From positions 1 through 54,434 of the forward strand of contig CAZSQM010000023.1 in assembly GCA_964609025.1 (NCBI GenBank): 54,434 nt of DNA, read 5' to 3'. This document shows positions 8,469-16,029 of the stretch, one piece after another. This stretch comes from SIG307 sp964609025. Lineage in GTDB: Bacteria > Bacillota > Clostridia > Lachnospirales > Lachnospiraceae. Position numbers and translations under genes: made by a program. Under the pieces are notes generated by a model. It saw nothing but the letters and a program-made list of their open reading frames with translations. It made no database searches and was not told the origin of the DNA. How positions within the stretch are numbered: the first letter of the stretch is position 1; each line of letters begins with the position of its first letter.

Positions 8469-8785
8469 ATGACAAATGAGGAGAGATATCTGAGAATAAA
8501 GGAACTGAAATACAAACTATATGCTATGCCTATTAAAACGATAATAACAATAGCATTATTTGTATCCACGATGTCGCTAGATGATAACAAGGAAACTGGA
8601 TATTGGGGATTGTAATGTCTGTTGCGTCAATTTTTATGATTGATTATTTGTTCAAATCAGAGAATAATTTTATAAGGTGTGTGGCAGGGATATTTGGCTT
8701 ATTTCTGTTGATTGGTTTTTTTGTTCTGGATGTAGTAAGAATTATACGATACTATCGGTTGTCAACAAAGCAAGGAGAAGACTGA
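8469..8785 (+). pseudogene. Small membrane protein gene split by a frameshift
   Basis: An ATG at 8469 opens 48 codons (MTNEERYLRIKELKYKLYAM start, one hydrophobic segment) ending at TAA 8613-8615. The second frame, readable from TTG 8603 or ATG 8615, gives about 57-60 residues with two strongly hydrophobic segments (VASIFMIDYLF and FGLFLLIGFFVLDVV) and a basic tail. The joint lies at a GGGG run (8605-8608), so a one-base indel in one original three-segment membrane protein is the simplest reading; the TAATG overlap also permits two coupled genes. The stretch is AT-rich compared with its neighbours. No family recognised. Confidence 0.5.
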
Positions 8786-8860
8786 TTGATGTTGACGGTC
8801 AAGAGAGAATTAATGCTTATAAGATGATAATAATTTAAATGATTTGCCTCGTTGATGATT

Positions 8861-9141
8861 CAGCGCGGCGGCTCGGGCGTGGCGGAATTCTTCTAAGCAG
8901 GAGGAACTGTTTGTAAAACCGCTCGCCGGTATTTTAATCGGATTTTTGCATTCCCGAAGGGGCGCGTCCTTAGCGCAGTCGAAATCACCTCTTAGAAACG
9001 ACTGGGCGCGAGGTCGCTCCCGAGCGGCCTAGTCGTTCTTAGAGGAAGTTTGACGGAGCGTTGCGCTCAGCAAAAAGGAGATTAAAATACCGGCGAGCGG
9101 TATAGAAAGCTTTCCTTGCTTAGAAGAATTGGGAAGCCGCG
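8861..9141. repeat. Long near-palindromic intergenic element A
   Basis: About 280 bp that folds back on itself around 9005. Perfect 21-bp arms at 8918-8938 and 9079-9099; outer arms AATTCTTCTAAGCA (8885-8898) and TGCTTAGAAGAATT (9116-9129); inner arms around CTCTTAGAA (8988) and TTCTTAGAG (9035). No transposase is inside. Its right end reaches within 15 bp of the second DRTGG start. It contains AAGTTTGACGGAGC (9046-9059), which recurs in the element at 22624. Confidence 0.8.
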
Positions 9142-9155
9142 CGGAAAGGATAATT

Positions 9156-9506
9156 ATGACAGTAAAAGAGTTTGCGGAGCAAAGCGGATTTCGCGTAATC
9201 AATCTGGCGGACAATGCCGGGGAAGTTCTCATTCGTCAGAGTTATTGCTGCGATTTGCTCAGTATTGCAATGACCAAGGTGCCGGAGGGCGCCGCATGGG
9301 TAACGGTAATGAGCAACATTAACACACTGGCGGTAGCTTCCTTAACGGAAGCGGCATGTGTGATTGTTGCGGAAAATGCAGCGGCAGACAGTGATTTTGC
9401 CGCGAAAGCAAAGGAACAGGGCATTACCGTGCTGCATACGGAACTGCCTGTATTTGACGCGGCGCTGATGGTTTATCAGGCGCTGCATGCCGAATCCGGC
9501 GTATGA
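9156..9506 (+). CDS. DRTGG domain protein, hydrogenase-associated (copy 2)
   Basis: 116 residues from ATG 9156 (GGAAAGG upstream); an in-frame TTG at 9129 lies inside the palindrome and is rejected. A single DRTGG-type domain: DLLSIAMTKVPEGAAWVTVM, then NINTLAVASLTEAACVIVAE and an HTELPVFDAALMVYQ end. It is diverged from copy 1 at 6347. It overlaps the PHP gene by 20 bp, so the two are coupled. A ligand-binding role is family knowledge; the ligand is not known. Confidence 0.82.
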   Translation: MTVKEFAEQSGFRVINLADNAGEVLIRQSYCCDLLSIAMTKVPEGAAWVTVMSNINTLAVASLTEAACVIVAENAAADSDFAAKAKEQGITVLHTELPVFDAALMVYQALHAESGV

Positions 9507-10218
9507 TTTACATATCCATTCCTGCCTCTCCCCATGCGGGGACGATGAGATGACACCGGCGAATATTGCAGGGATGGCAGCGGTAAAAGAATTGGGACTG
9601 ATTGCGGTTACGGACCACAACAGTTGTAAAAACTGCGGTGCGGTGCTTCGTATTGCGGAAGAATACGGGGTGCTTGCACTGCCCGGAATGGAGCTGACAA
9701 CCAGAGAGGAGGTTCATGTTGTCTGTCTGTTTGAAGACCTGCACGCGGCAATGGATTTTGACGAGTATGTGTACAGCCGTTTGCCGGATATTTTAAATCA
9801 GGAGAAGATTTTCGGCAAGCAACAGATGATGAACGAGGAGGAAACGGTTACAGGCATCGTGGAGAAGTTATTGATTAACGCAGCGGATATCGGTTTTGAC
9901 GAGGTGTTTGACTTGGTGGAAGCGAGGGGCGGCGCAATGATACCGGCGCATCTGGATAAGTCCACCACTTCCCTTTTGTCAAACCTGGGCTTTATTCCGC
10001 CGGATGCAAAATTTACCACGGCAGAGGTAAAGAACTTCGGGAATCTGCACCGCTTAACGAAGGAACATCCGTATCTGGAAAAATGTCGGATTCTTTCCAA
10101 CTCCGATGCCCACTATTTACAGGATATCCACGAGCCGGAGCACACGCTCTATGTGGAGGCGATGACGCGAAAGGCGGTGATCCGGGCATTAAAGCAGGGC
10201 ATGCCGCATACAATTTAA
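9487..10218 (+). CDS. PHP-domain phosphoesterase-like protein
   Basis: 243 residues. The PHP metal-binding motifs are in order: DLHIHSCLSPCGDDE near the N-terminus, AVTDHNS, GMELTTREEVHVVC, PAHLDKS and SNSDAHY near the C-terminus, enough for a trinuclear metal site and hydrolase activity. Relatives hydrolyse phosphate esters such as histidinol phosphate or nucleotides; substrate here is unknown. It overlaps the DRTGG gene and ends the HydS operon; PHP genes of this kind recur beside hydrogenase genes in Clostridia (recalled, not searched). Confidence 0.88.
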   Translation: MPNPAYDLHIHSCLSPCGDDEMTPANIAGMAAVKELGLIAVTDHNSCKNCGAVLRIAEEYGVLALPGMELTTREEVHVVCLFEDLHAAMDFDEYVYSRLPDILNQEKIFGKQQMMNEEETVTGIVEKLLINAADIGFDEVFDLVEARGGAMIPAHLDKSTTSLLSNLGFIPPDAKFTTAEVKNFGNLHRLTKEHPYLEKCRILSNSDAHYLQDIHEPEHTLYVEAMTRKAVIRALKQGMPHTI

Positions 10219-10241
10219 TAAAAAAGGCGGAGAAGCACAAG

Positions 10242-10667
10242 ATGAAGAAAAAATCAGGAATCGGACGGCTTCTCCTTTTTTTGGCTGTTCTGCCGCTGTT
10301 TGCAACAGCGGGATGCGGCAAAGAAAAGGAAGAGTACAAGAAAACGGGGGATGCGGAGTATACCGTGGTGGAGGAAGCCGATGTGCCCACGGAGCTGTTA
10401 GATATTATCAAAGAGAAGAAAAACGAGGCATTTAAACTGACGTATCTTGCGGAGGACGCTCTTTATCTTTCGGTAGGGTACGGCGAGAAGCCTTCCGGCG
10501 GTTACAGCATTGCCGTGGATGAACTGTATATGGCAGCGGAGGGAATCTGCGTGAAAACGACGCTCATCGGACCGGCGGCAGACGAGAAAGTAACGACGGC
10601 GGTAACGTATCCGTTTATCGTGCTGAAATTAAAGCCGATGGAAACGGAAATACATTTTTTGGAGTAA
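10242..10667 (+). CDS. PrcB-like lipoprotein
   Basis: 141 residues from ATG 10242. A type II signal peptide with lipobox (FATAGC) predicts a membrane-anchored extracellular lipoprotein. The C-terminal half (YGEKPSGGYSIAVDELY ... VTYPFIVLKL) matches the PrcB C-terminal domain first noted in a spirochaete protease complex; a ligand or protease-partner role is inferred only from that. The longer in-frame start at 10083 lies inside the PHP gene and is rejected. It follows PHP after 23 bp with GGCGGAG upstream. Confidence 0.75.
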   Translation: MKKKSGIGRLLLFLAVLPLFATAGCGKEKEEYKKTGDAEYTVVEEADVPTELLDIIKEKKNEAFKLTYLAEDALYLSVGYGEKPSGGYSIAVDELYMAAEGICVKTTLIGPAADEKVTTAVTYPFIVLKLKPMETEIHFLE

Positions 10668-10714
10668 GTATGCGGTTCGGCAATCGATTCCTAGTAAATT
10701 AGTCCTACATTGCA

Positions 10715-10744
10715 TTGACAATAAATAACTAGATGTGGTATAAT
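10715..10744 (+). promoter_or_regulatory. Strong sigma-A promoter of veg
   Basis: TTGACA (10715-10720) and TATAAT (10739-10744), both perfect, 18-bp spacer with TG near the -10. Consistent with veg being very strongly transcribed in Bacillus. Confidence 0.85.
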
Positions 10745-10815
10745 CATCAACAGATGAATACTATATGGAGCATTTGTCGAATATACATAGCGGGTTGCCG
10801 CGGATAGGAGCGAAC

Positions 10816-11061
10816 ATGAGTCAGCAAACGGAAATGAGTAGAATTGTCTACAACGTGAAGCACAGCGTCGGAAGACGTGTTAAGGTTTGTGAGAACAAAG
10901 GCCGCAACAAGGTTGATGTGATGGAAGGCGTAATTTCCGCGATATATCCGTGCGTATTTACGATAAAAGTAGACACGCTGAATCTGCCGGAGTCCGCGCA
11001 GACGTTTTCATACAGTTACACCGATGTATTAACGAAGAACGTAGAACTGGTTTATGTATAA
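10816..11061 (+). CDS. veg: Veg family protein
   Basis: 81 residues from ATG 10816 (AGGAG nine bases upstream). The sequence VKHSVGRRVKVCENKGRNKV followed by GVISAIYPCVFTIKV and the FSYSYTDVLT end are hallmarks of Veg, a small beta-barrel protein that promotes biofilm formation in Bacillus subtilis and is near-universal in Firmicutes. Expressed from a consensus promoter. The next gene's ribosome binding site lies within a hairpin after the stop. Confidence 0.92.
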   Translation: MSQQTEMSRIVYNVKHSVGRRVKVCENKGRNKVDVMEGVISAIYPCVFTIKVDTLNLPESAQTFSYSYTDVLTKNVELVYV

Positions 11062-11085
11062 ACCGCAAAGAAAAGAGCATATTTG

Positions 11086-11129
11086 CCTCCCGGAGCGCAT
11101 AAGGTATAAAAGAACCTAGCTTCGGGAGG
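11086..11129 (+). terminator. Hairpin after veg that includes the next gene's ribosome binding site
   Basis: CCTCCCG (11086-11092) pairs with CGGGAGG (11123-11129), with AAGGT/ACCT pairing inside and TATTTTT after it. It may terminate veg transcription. The GGGAGG of the right arm is also the Shine-Dalgarno of the gene at 11137, so read-through mRNA would hide it. Confidence 0.55.
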
Positions 11130-11136
11130 TATTTTT

Positions 11137-12702
11137 ATGGAAATAAAGCTGCAAAGCATTCATATGAATCGTGTGAAATGCAGAAATGCGCTTCGGCTGA
11201 CCGTAGATGATGATGTGAATGTGCCGGATAATAAACCGGACGTACGGGCCGTAATCTGGGAAACGGGAACGGTGCGTCTGAATGAGAAAAAGCTTTCGGG
11301 CGGAAGACTGTATTTGAAGGGAACATTAACGTACCATGTACTTTATCTGAGCGATGAGGAAACAAAGCCGGTGCAGAGCGTACGCGGAGAACTTCCGTTT
11401 GACGAATCGCTTGAACTGCCGGAGGCGTGCGCCGGGGATACCATCAGCGTCAGGGCGGAAGCGGAAGAATTGGAAATCGGAATGATTCACTCCAGAAAAC
11501 TTGCGGTACGCGCGCTTCTTGGAATTATGGTGCAGGCGGAGGAACTGCATGATGTCAGAGCTGCGGTGGAGATGGAAGAAGCACCGGCGGTACATACGAA
11601 GACCAGAGTCATTCCGGTCACTTCGATTGTTGCGGACAAGAAAGATACGGCAAGACTGCGCGAGGAAATCTTTCTGCCGTCCGGCAAGGATGGGATTGCG
11701 GAGCTTCTTTTCTGGGAACTGGAACTGCGTAACGCGGAAGCGAGAGCCAGAGAGGAGGTTCTCGAAGCGAAGGGAGAGCTTTCGTTGTTTCTTCTGTGGC
11801 AGAGCGACAGGGAAGAAGGAGAATTGGAGTGTTACGAGGCAATGCTTCCGTTCAAAACCGAGTTTGAAATCAGCGGCTGCCGTGAAGGCTTAATTGACGA
11901 TGTCGTCTTCCGGATTACCAATGAAACCGTGTCGGTCAAGGCGGACGAGGACGGGGAAGAACGTCTGTTAGAGGCTGAGGCAGTCTTGGAAGCGGAAATG
12001 AAGCTGTACGAAGAAGGCGAAATGGAACTGCTTTCGGACCTTTATGCAACGGACTGTAACCTTCAGCCTGTATACCGAACCGAAGAATATGAAAACCTAT
12101 TGCTGAAAAACGACAGCAGACTCAGACTTTCCGAGCGGCTGCCGCTTGCCGAGGGAATGTCGGGTATCCTTCAAATCTGCCGCGGCAGTGCGGAAATTAA
12201 ACCGGATATTTGCACCAGAGAAGGAGAAATGCTGAAACTATCGGGAGTGCTTGAGGTGAAGCTCCTTTATATTTCGGAGGAAGATGACCGTCCGTTGCAG
12301 TCTTACCGCACGGAGATTCCGTTTACGCATCAGATTGAAATCAGAGGGCTGACGCCGGAAAGCACCTATGATATCCGGTGCCATGTGGCGGAAGCGGTAT
12401 TCGGCATGGTGCGGAACGGCGAAGCGGAAATGAAGGCAGAACTGGCATTTTCGGTAATTGCGATGGAGAATCGCAAGGAAGAGATGATTGTGGATACGGA
12501 GCGGGAGGAGTTTGACGAGCATCGTTTTGAAGAACTGCCGAGCATGATCGGCTATACGGTAAAGGCGGGGGAAGATCTTTGGGATATCGCAAAACGCTAC
12601 TATACGCCGCAGGAGGAAATTATCAGACTGACGGAGCACGGCGGCGAAGTGCGGGAGGGAGATTTACTGCTGCTTGTAAAAGCGGCCGGTAATGAAACAT
12701 AG
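11137..12702 (+). CDS. SPOCS (DUF3794) domain and LysM protein, sporulation-associated
   Basis: 521 residues, no signal peptide. Repeated SPOCS/DUF3794 modules can be read from recurring GRLYLKGTLTYHVLYLSDEE-like and LKLSGVLEVKLLYISEEDD-like segments followed by QSYRTEIPF; there are about three modules. The last 45 residues are a LysM motif (YTVKAGEDLWDIAKRYY ... REGDLLLLV). Proteins of this build occur in spore-forming Clostridia and resemble spore coat/cortex-binding proteins such as SafA-like factors, so localisation on the forespore surface is likely (inference). Its start is fixed by GGGAGG seven bases upstream. Confidence 0.88.
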   Translation: MEIKLQSIHMNRVKCRNALRLTVDDDVNVPDNKPDVRAVIWETGTVRLNEKKLSGGRLYLKGTLTYHVLYLSDEETKPVQSVRGELPFDESLELPEACAGDTISVRAEAEELEIGMIHSRKLAVRALLGIMVQAEELHDVRAAVEMEEAPAVHTKTRVIPVTSIVADKKDTARLREEIFLPSGKDGIAELLFWELELRNAEARAREEVLEAKGELSLFLLWQSDREEGELECYEAMLPFKTEFEISGCREGLIDDVVFRITNETVSVKADEDGEERLLEAEAVLEAEMKLYEEGEMELLSDLYATDCNLQPVYRTEEYENLLLKNDSRLRLSERLPLAEGMSGILQICRGSAEIKPDICTREGEMLKLSGVLEVKLLYISEEDDRPLQSYRTEIPFTHQIEIRGLTPESTYDIRCHVAEAVFGMVRNGEAEMKAELAFSVIAMENRKEEMIVDTEREEFDEHRFEELPSMIGYTVKAGEDLWDIAKRYYTPQEEIIRLTEHGGEVREGDLLLLVKAAGNET

Positions 12703-12796
12703 GCAGACCGGGACAATTTTTCCGCTTCGTCCATAACTTGCAAAATAACCGAAATTATGCTATGCTCTTGTCAGGAGAAGAGACAGGAGGCTTGCC

Positions 12797-13165
12797 ATGA
12801 TACAATTACAGGAATCCGGCGAAATGTATTTGGAAACGATTTATATTCTTTTGCAGCAGGGGAAGAAGGTCCGCGGAATTGATGTAGGCGAATATATGGG
12901 ATATTCAAAGCCGAGCGTCAGCCGAGCGGTCGGAATTCTGAAAAGGGGCGGTTATGTCGAAAATGACGCCGACGGTTTTTTGGTGCTGACGGAGGAAGGA
13001 CGCAGGGTGGCGGAAAAGACTTATGAGCGTCATCGTGTGCTGACGAAGCTTTTTGTAAGCCTCGGTGTGTCGGAGGCGGTTGCCTCGGAAGACGCATGCC
13101 GGATAGAGCATATTATCAGTGATGAAACGTTTGCTGCGCTGAGGAAGCACGCAGGAATGGAATAG
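12797..13165 (+). CDS. DtxR/MntR family metal-dependent regulator
   Basis: 122 residues. N-terminal winged helix (GEMYLETIYILLQQGKKVRG ... YSKPSVSRAVGILKRGGYV) and a dimerisation/metal-binding domain with ERHRVLTKLFVSLGV and EDACRIEHIIS. The His, Glu, Asp, Cys and His residues fit a DtxR-type metal site. It lacks the SH3-like third domain, as MntR does. It probably represses manganese or iron transport genes; no transporter is nearby. A likely promoter includes TATGCT about 50 bp upstream. RBS CAGGAGG. Confidence 0.88.
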   Translation: MIQLQESGEMYLETIYILLQQGKKVRGIDVGEYMGYSKPSVSRAVGILKRGGYVENDADGFLVLTEEGRRVAEKTYERHRVLTKLFVSLGVSEAVASEDACRIEHIISDETFAALRKHAGME

Positions 13166-13192
13166 AAGAAAAGAAGAAAACGAAAAAGAATA

Positions 13193-13243
13193 AAAAGGAT
13201 ACCGTGTCCCGATAGGTTGTTTTGCGTGGAACGGTATCCTTTT
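13193..13243. terminator. Bidirectional terminator between convergent genes
   Basis: Perfect 13-bp stem, AAAAGGATACCGT (13193-13205) with ACGGTATCCTTTT (13231-13243), and A-rich/T-rich flanks on both sides. Confidence 0.85.
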
Positions 13244-13272
13244 GCTGTATGGAAGTTTATACAGTGTCGTTA

Positions 13273-13983
13273 TTATTTGCCTAAAGCAGAATTAGCTGCC
13301 TGATTTTCAAAGGCATTCTGCGCAGCATCTGCCATATCGTCGCTTTCCGAAGTTTCTTTCGCCCAATTACGGATTTTTTCGGTGGCGCTGTCTAAGGTTT
13401 TTTGGCAGATGTCCGGAAGGGTGTCGCCCCAGGATTTGGTAGCCTGTTTAAAGCCTTTTTCCATTGCTTTGATAAGAGTGTCCGCTTTGGAAGTGTCGCC
13501 GCCGGAGATTGCCTTGGCAAAGGAGAATAAGCGTTCCGAAGTCTGCTCGACACCCCAGTAACCGTCCTCGGCAATGTCCTTCTGTGCCTGGGCGCGTACT
13601 TCCGGAGAAACCGAAAGCTCTCCCTTGCGGAGCATCTCATACATTTTGCTGTCGGTCAGATTGCTGACGGAAAATGTCTGATTCTGTTTCAAAATCATAT
13701 TTTCTACAAGGGAACGAAGCTGTGCGGTACGCTGCTCGGCGTCTGCCTTTAACTGCGCTACGATATTCTGATTCTCTTTGCTTAATGTGACATAATTTTT
13801 GTTTTTTGGATTGTTGTGGGCAGCCTTGTCGGTACTGTTCTTCTCATATACAACCGCGGAAGTGTCGGCGGTTTCGGAAGAAGCTGCGGTTTTTGTGTCC
13901 GCTGCTTTGGAATCGGAAGCCTTTTTGTATGCTTCCGCAGTCTGATAAGTGTTGGTTGCGGATGTAATCTGATTTGTATTCAT
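13273..13983 (-). CDS. Conserved-looking hypothetical protein, low-complexity N-terminus
   Basis: 236 residues, no signal peptide or membrane segment. Residues 1-60 are rich in Ala, Thr, Ser, Asp and Lys and probably disordered; the remainder is helical (NQNIVAQLKADAEQRTAQLR) and contains GYWGVEQTSERLFSFAKAI and GFKQATKSWGDTLPDI. The N-terminus starts MNTNQITSATNTYQ, a style seen in flagellar or secreted structural proteins, but I recognise no family. AAGGAGGG six bases upstream fixes the start. Monocistronic. Confidence 0.8.
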   Translation of the reverse strand: MNTNQITSATNTYQTAEAYKKASDSKAADTKTAASSETADTSAVVYEKNSTDKAAHNNPKNKNYVTLSKENQNIVAQLKADAEQRTAQLRSLVENMILKQNQTFSVSNLTDSKMYEMLRKGELSVSPEVRAQAQKDIAEDGYWGVEQTSERLFSFAKAISGGDTSKADTLIKAMEKGFKQATKSWGDTLPDICQKTLDSATEKIRNWAKETSESDDMADAAQNAFENQAANSALGK

Positions 13984-14116
13984 AAGTAACCCTCCTTGGT
14001 TAGTGAAAACGAGAGGAAAACGCTGCGATTCCTTCGCTTTCGATACGTTTCCCGTAAGTTTGTAAAGGTATGATGGAAAAAGAATCCACCTAATTCTGTC
14101 TTATTTATCGGCAGTT

Positions 14117-14155
14117 TTTCCGAAAAAGTTTATAGGGAAAACGATTTTTCGGAAA
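14117..14155. repeat. Perfect 11-bp inverted repeat downstream of ispE
   Basis: TTTCCGAAAAA (14117-14127) and TTTTTCGGAAA (14145-14155) with a 17-bp spacer. It sits 12 bp after the ispE stop on the minus strand, but no T-run follows, so a weak terminator or an operator for the gene at 13983 are both possible. Confidence 0.5.
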
Positions 14156-14166
14156 GATTTCTCTGC

Positions 14167-15054
14167 TTACGGGCGGAAAAACTCCGTAAGAAAGGTTCCC
14201 GACGCGTAATCCGTTTGTAAAAAGTGCGTTTCGGCAGCTCTTGCGGCGGCTTTTGAGGCAAACAGCCCGAAAACGGTAGGTCCGCTGCCGCTCATTAAAA
14301 CGCCGTCGGCGCCGAGAGAACGCAGGGTTTCTTTTATGGATGCAATTTCCGGCACAAGGCGCAGAGTCACAGGCTCTAATACGTTGCAGAGGCGGGAAGT
14401 AAGACCCGAATAATCTCCTGCGGACAGAGCGTTAAGAAGCCCTGTTGTGTCCGGGTGCGCGATTTCGACAGTTCCGGCCAAAGCGTCATACTCGGTATAG
14501 ACCTGCTTTGTGGAAGCTCCGGCGGCGGGCTTTACAAGAAGACAGAAACAATCCGGTGCGTCAGGCAACGGCGTCAGGTGTTCACCGATGCCCTCGGAAA
14601 GCGCCGTGCCAAGCGTCAGGCAGTACGGCACGTCTGCGCCGAGCTGTACGCCGAGGGCGGCAAGGGCGGCATCGGAGGCCGGACAGCCGAACATTTCATT
14701 TAAGCCGCGCAAAACGGCAGCGGCGTCGGAACTGCCTCCGGCAAGTCCGGCAGCAGTCGGAATTTTCTTTTCCAGGTGGAGTTCGATTCCTGCGGAAACG
14801 GCATAGGTTGTACAAAAAAGAACCGCAGCGCGAAAGGCAAGATTGCGTTCGTCCGTGGGGAGCGAAGCGTCGTTGCAGGTTAAGAAAACACCGGGTGCGC
14901 CGCAGAGCTTTAAGGTAATGGTATCGTGCAGCCGGAGGGACTGCATAATCATTCGTACTTCGTGATAGCCGTCCGGACGGACGCCTAAAATATCAAGCGA
15001 AAGATTGATTTTTGCGTAAGCATGGACGGTATGGTTTTGTAAGACGTTCTTCAT
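14167..15054 (-). CDS. ispE: 4-diphosphocytidyl-2-C-methyl-D-erythritol kinase
   Basis: 295 residues. GHMP kinase: AYAKINLSLDILGVRPDGYH at the N-terminus (substrate site), the glycine-rich ATP loop PTAAGLAGGSSDAAAVL, and SGSGPTVFGLF near the C-terminus. It phosphorylates CDP-ME in the non-mevalonate isoprenoid pathway. The ATG at 15052-15054 is preferred over an upstream in-frame ATG (15090) because CAAGGAG is seven bases before it. The upstream spoIIR is co-oriented but separated by nearly 90 bp. Confidence 0.96.
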   Translation of the reverse strand: MKNVLQNHTVHAYAKINLSLDILGVRPDGYHEVRMIMQSLRLHDTITLKLCGAPGVFLTCNDASLPTDERNLAFRAAVLFCTTYAVSAGIELHLEKKIPTAAGLAGGSSDAAAVLRGLNEMFGCPASDAALAALGVQLGADVPYCLTLGTALSEGIGEHLTPLPDAPDCFCLLVKPAAGASTKQVYTEYDALAGTVEIAHPDTTGLLNALSAGDYSGLTSRLCNVLEPVTLRLVPEIASIKETLRSLGADGVLMSGSGPTVFGLFASKAAARAAETHFLQTDYASGTFLTEFFRP

Positions 15055-15142
15055 AGGCGGCTCCTTGGTTTTTTCATAAATTCGGCGCATGGGAGGAGTA
15101 CTTCCCCGACTATTCTAGTGTAAAAACAGGGGGATGTCAACC

Positions 15143-15841
15143 TTAGCGGGCGGTGAAGAACTTTTTTATTCTTCGGAACAGCTCCGGAAACCGGAAACAG
15201 AATACCGGCTCTTTTGCTTCATCGGAAAAAAGCAGAGTAAATTCCTCCTCCGTAAGAAACCCTTGCAGTTTTTCTTTTTCTTCCTCTGCGATAGAGGCGG
15301 TGATGCCTTTGGTAAAGCAGAGGGAGGGATAGAGCATACACCACCAGTTTTTCCCTTCGCCTTCGCCGAGTAAAATTTGAAGTGCCCGGTATTCTCCCGG
15401 CGGAAGCAGGAGAGAGCCGTACTGTTTTATCGGAAAAAATTCGGTAGTAATCCTGACAGTAGCGCGGTAGGAAACACCGGACGCCGCAAGTACCTCGTCG
15501 GCGGCAGCGGTAATATCACCAAGAAGCGGCAGCAGCGCGGCTTCCGCTTCCGCAGCGTTGGCGGTATCCGGCAAAGACTCCCGTATAACGGCAAGGACGG
15601 CGTCGCGTACATGCAGCTTTATTTCCTGTGAAGCGGTGTCATCTCCGGCAGCGAGAATATGTAGGCGCAGAATGCGGTCGCTTAAATCAAGAGAAGCCTT
15701 TTGCACTTCTTTTGCAAATGCCGGCTCCGGCAGTAAAGCAAGGACGGAAAGTAAAATTAAAACTGCGGCAATCAATTGCCGAAGTTGCCGGAAAGCTGCG
15801 GATAACATAGAGTAAAAAGCCGGTTTTGTAAAATGATACAT
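15143..15841 (-). CDS. spoIIR: Stage II sporulation protein R
   Basis: 232 residues from ATG 15841 (AAAGGAG six bases upstream). N-terminal hydrophobic signal (LIAAVLILLSVLALLPEPAFA) for export from the forespore, then SpoIIR landmarks: LRLHILAAGDDTASQEIKL, PPGEYRALQILLGEG and GKNWWCMLYPSLCF. SpoIIR is made in the forespore under sigma-F and triggers SpoIIGA to process pro-sigma-E in the mother cell. A sigma-F-like promoter lies upstream, which supports both identification and start. Confidence 0.96.
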   Translation of the reverse strand: MYHFTKPAFYSMLSAAFRQLRQLIAAVLILLSVLALLPEPAFAKEVQKASLDLSDRILRLHILAAGDDTASQEIKLHVRDAVLAVIRESLPDTANAAEAEAALLPLLGDITAAADEVLAASGVSYRATVRITTEFFPIKQYGSLLLPPGEYRALQILLGEGEGKNWWCMLYPSLCFTKGITASIAEEEKEKLQGFLTEEEFTLLFSDEAKEPVFCFRFPELFRRIKKFFTAR

Positions 15842-15912
15842 AGGAACTCCTTTAAAAATAGTGATGAAATCTTGTCGGAAATCAAGGCAGAAGATTTGAT
15901 TCCCTTGCCCGG

Positions 15913-15941
15913 AGTATTGCCCGGCAGCCCCGGTTTTATAC
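15913..15941 (-). promoter_or_regulatory. Sigma-F-like promoter of spoIIR
   Basis: Read on the minus strand: GTATA (15941-15937), 15-bp spacer, GGCAATACT (15921-15913), which matches the sigma-F -10 consensus GGnnAnAnT. It lies about 70 bp before the spoIIR start. Confidence 0.6.
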
Positions 15942-15971
15942 ACCGGAAACCAGTGGTTCCTTAGAAAATGC

Positions 15972-16000
15972 TTGAATTATCAGAAGCGGCATAGTACAAT
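15972..16000 (+). promoter_or_regulatory. Promoter of murI
   Basis: TTGAAT (15972-15977), 17-bp spacer, TACAAT (15995-16000), 29 bp before the murI start. Confidence 0.65.
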
Positions 16001-16029
16001 AAAAGCAAATCAGGAAAAGAGGAATTTTT

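Noticed and set aside
8861..9141. Insertion sequence
   Set aside because: Inverted arms cover the whole element and leave no room for a transposase; kept as a palindromic repeat.
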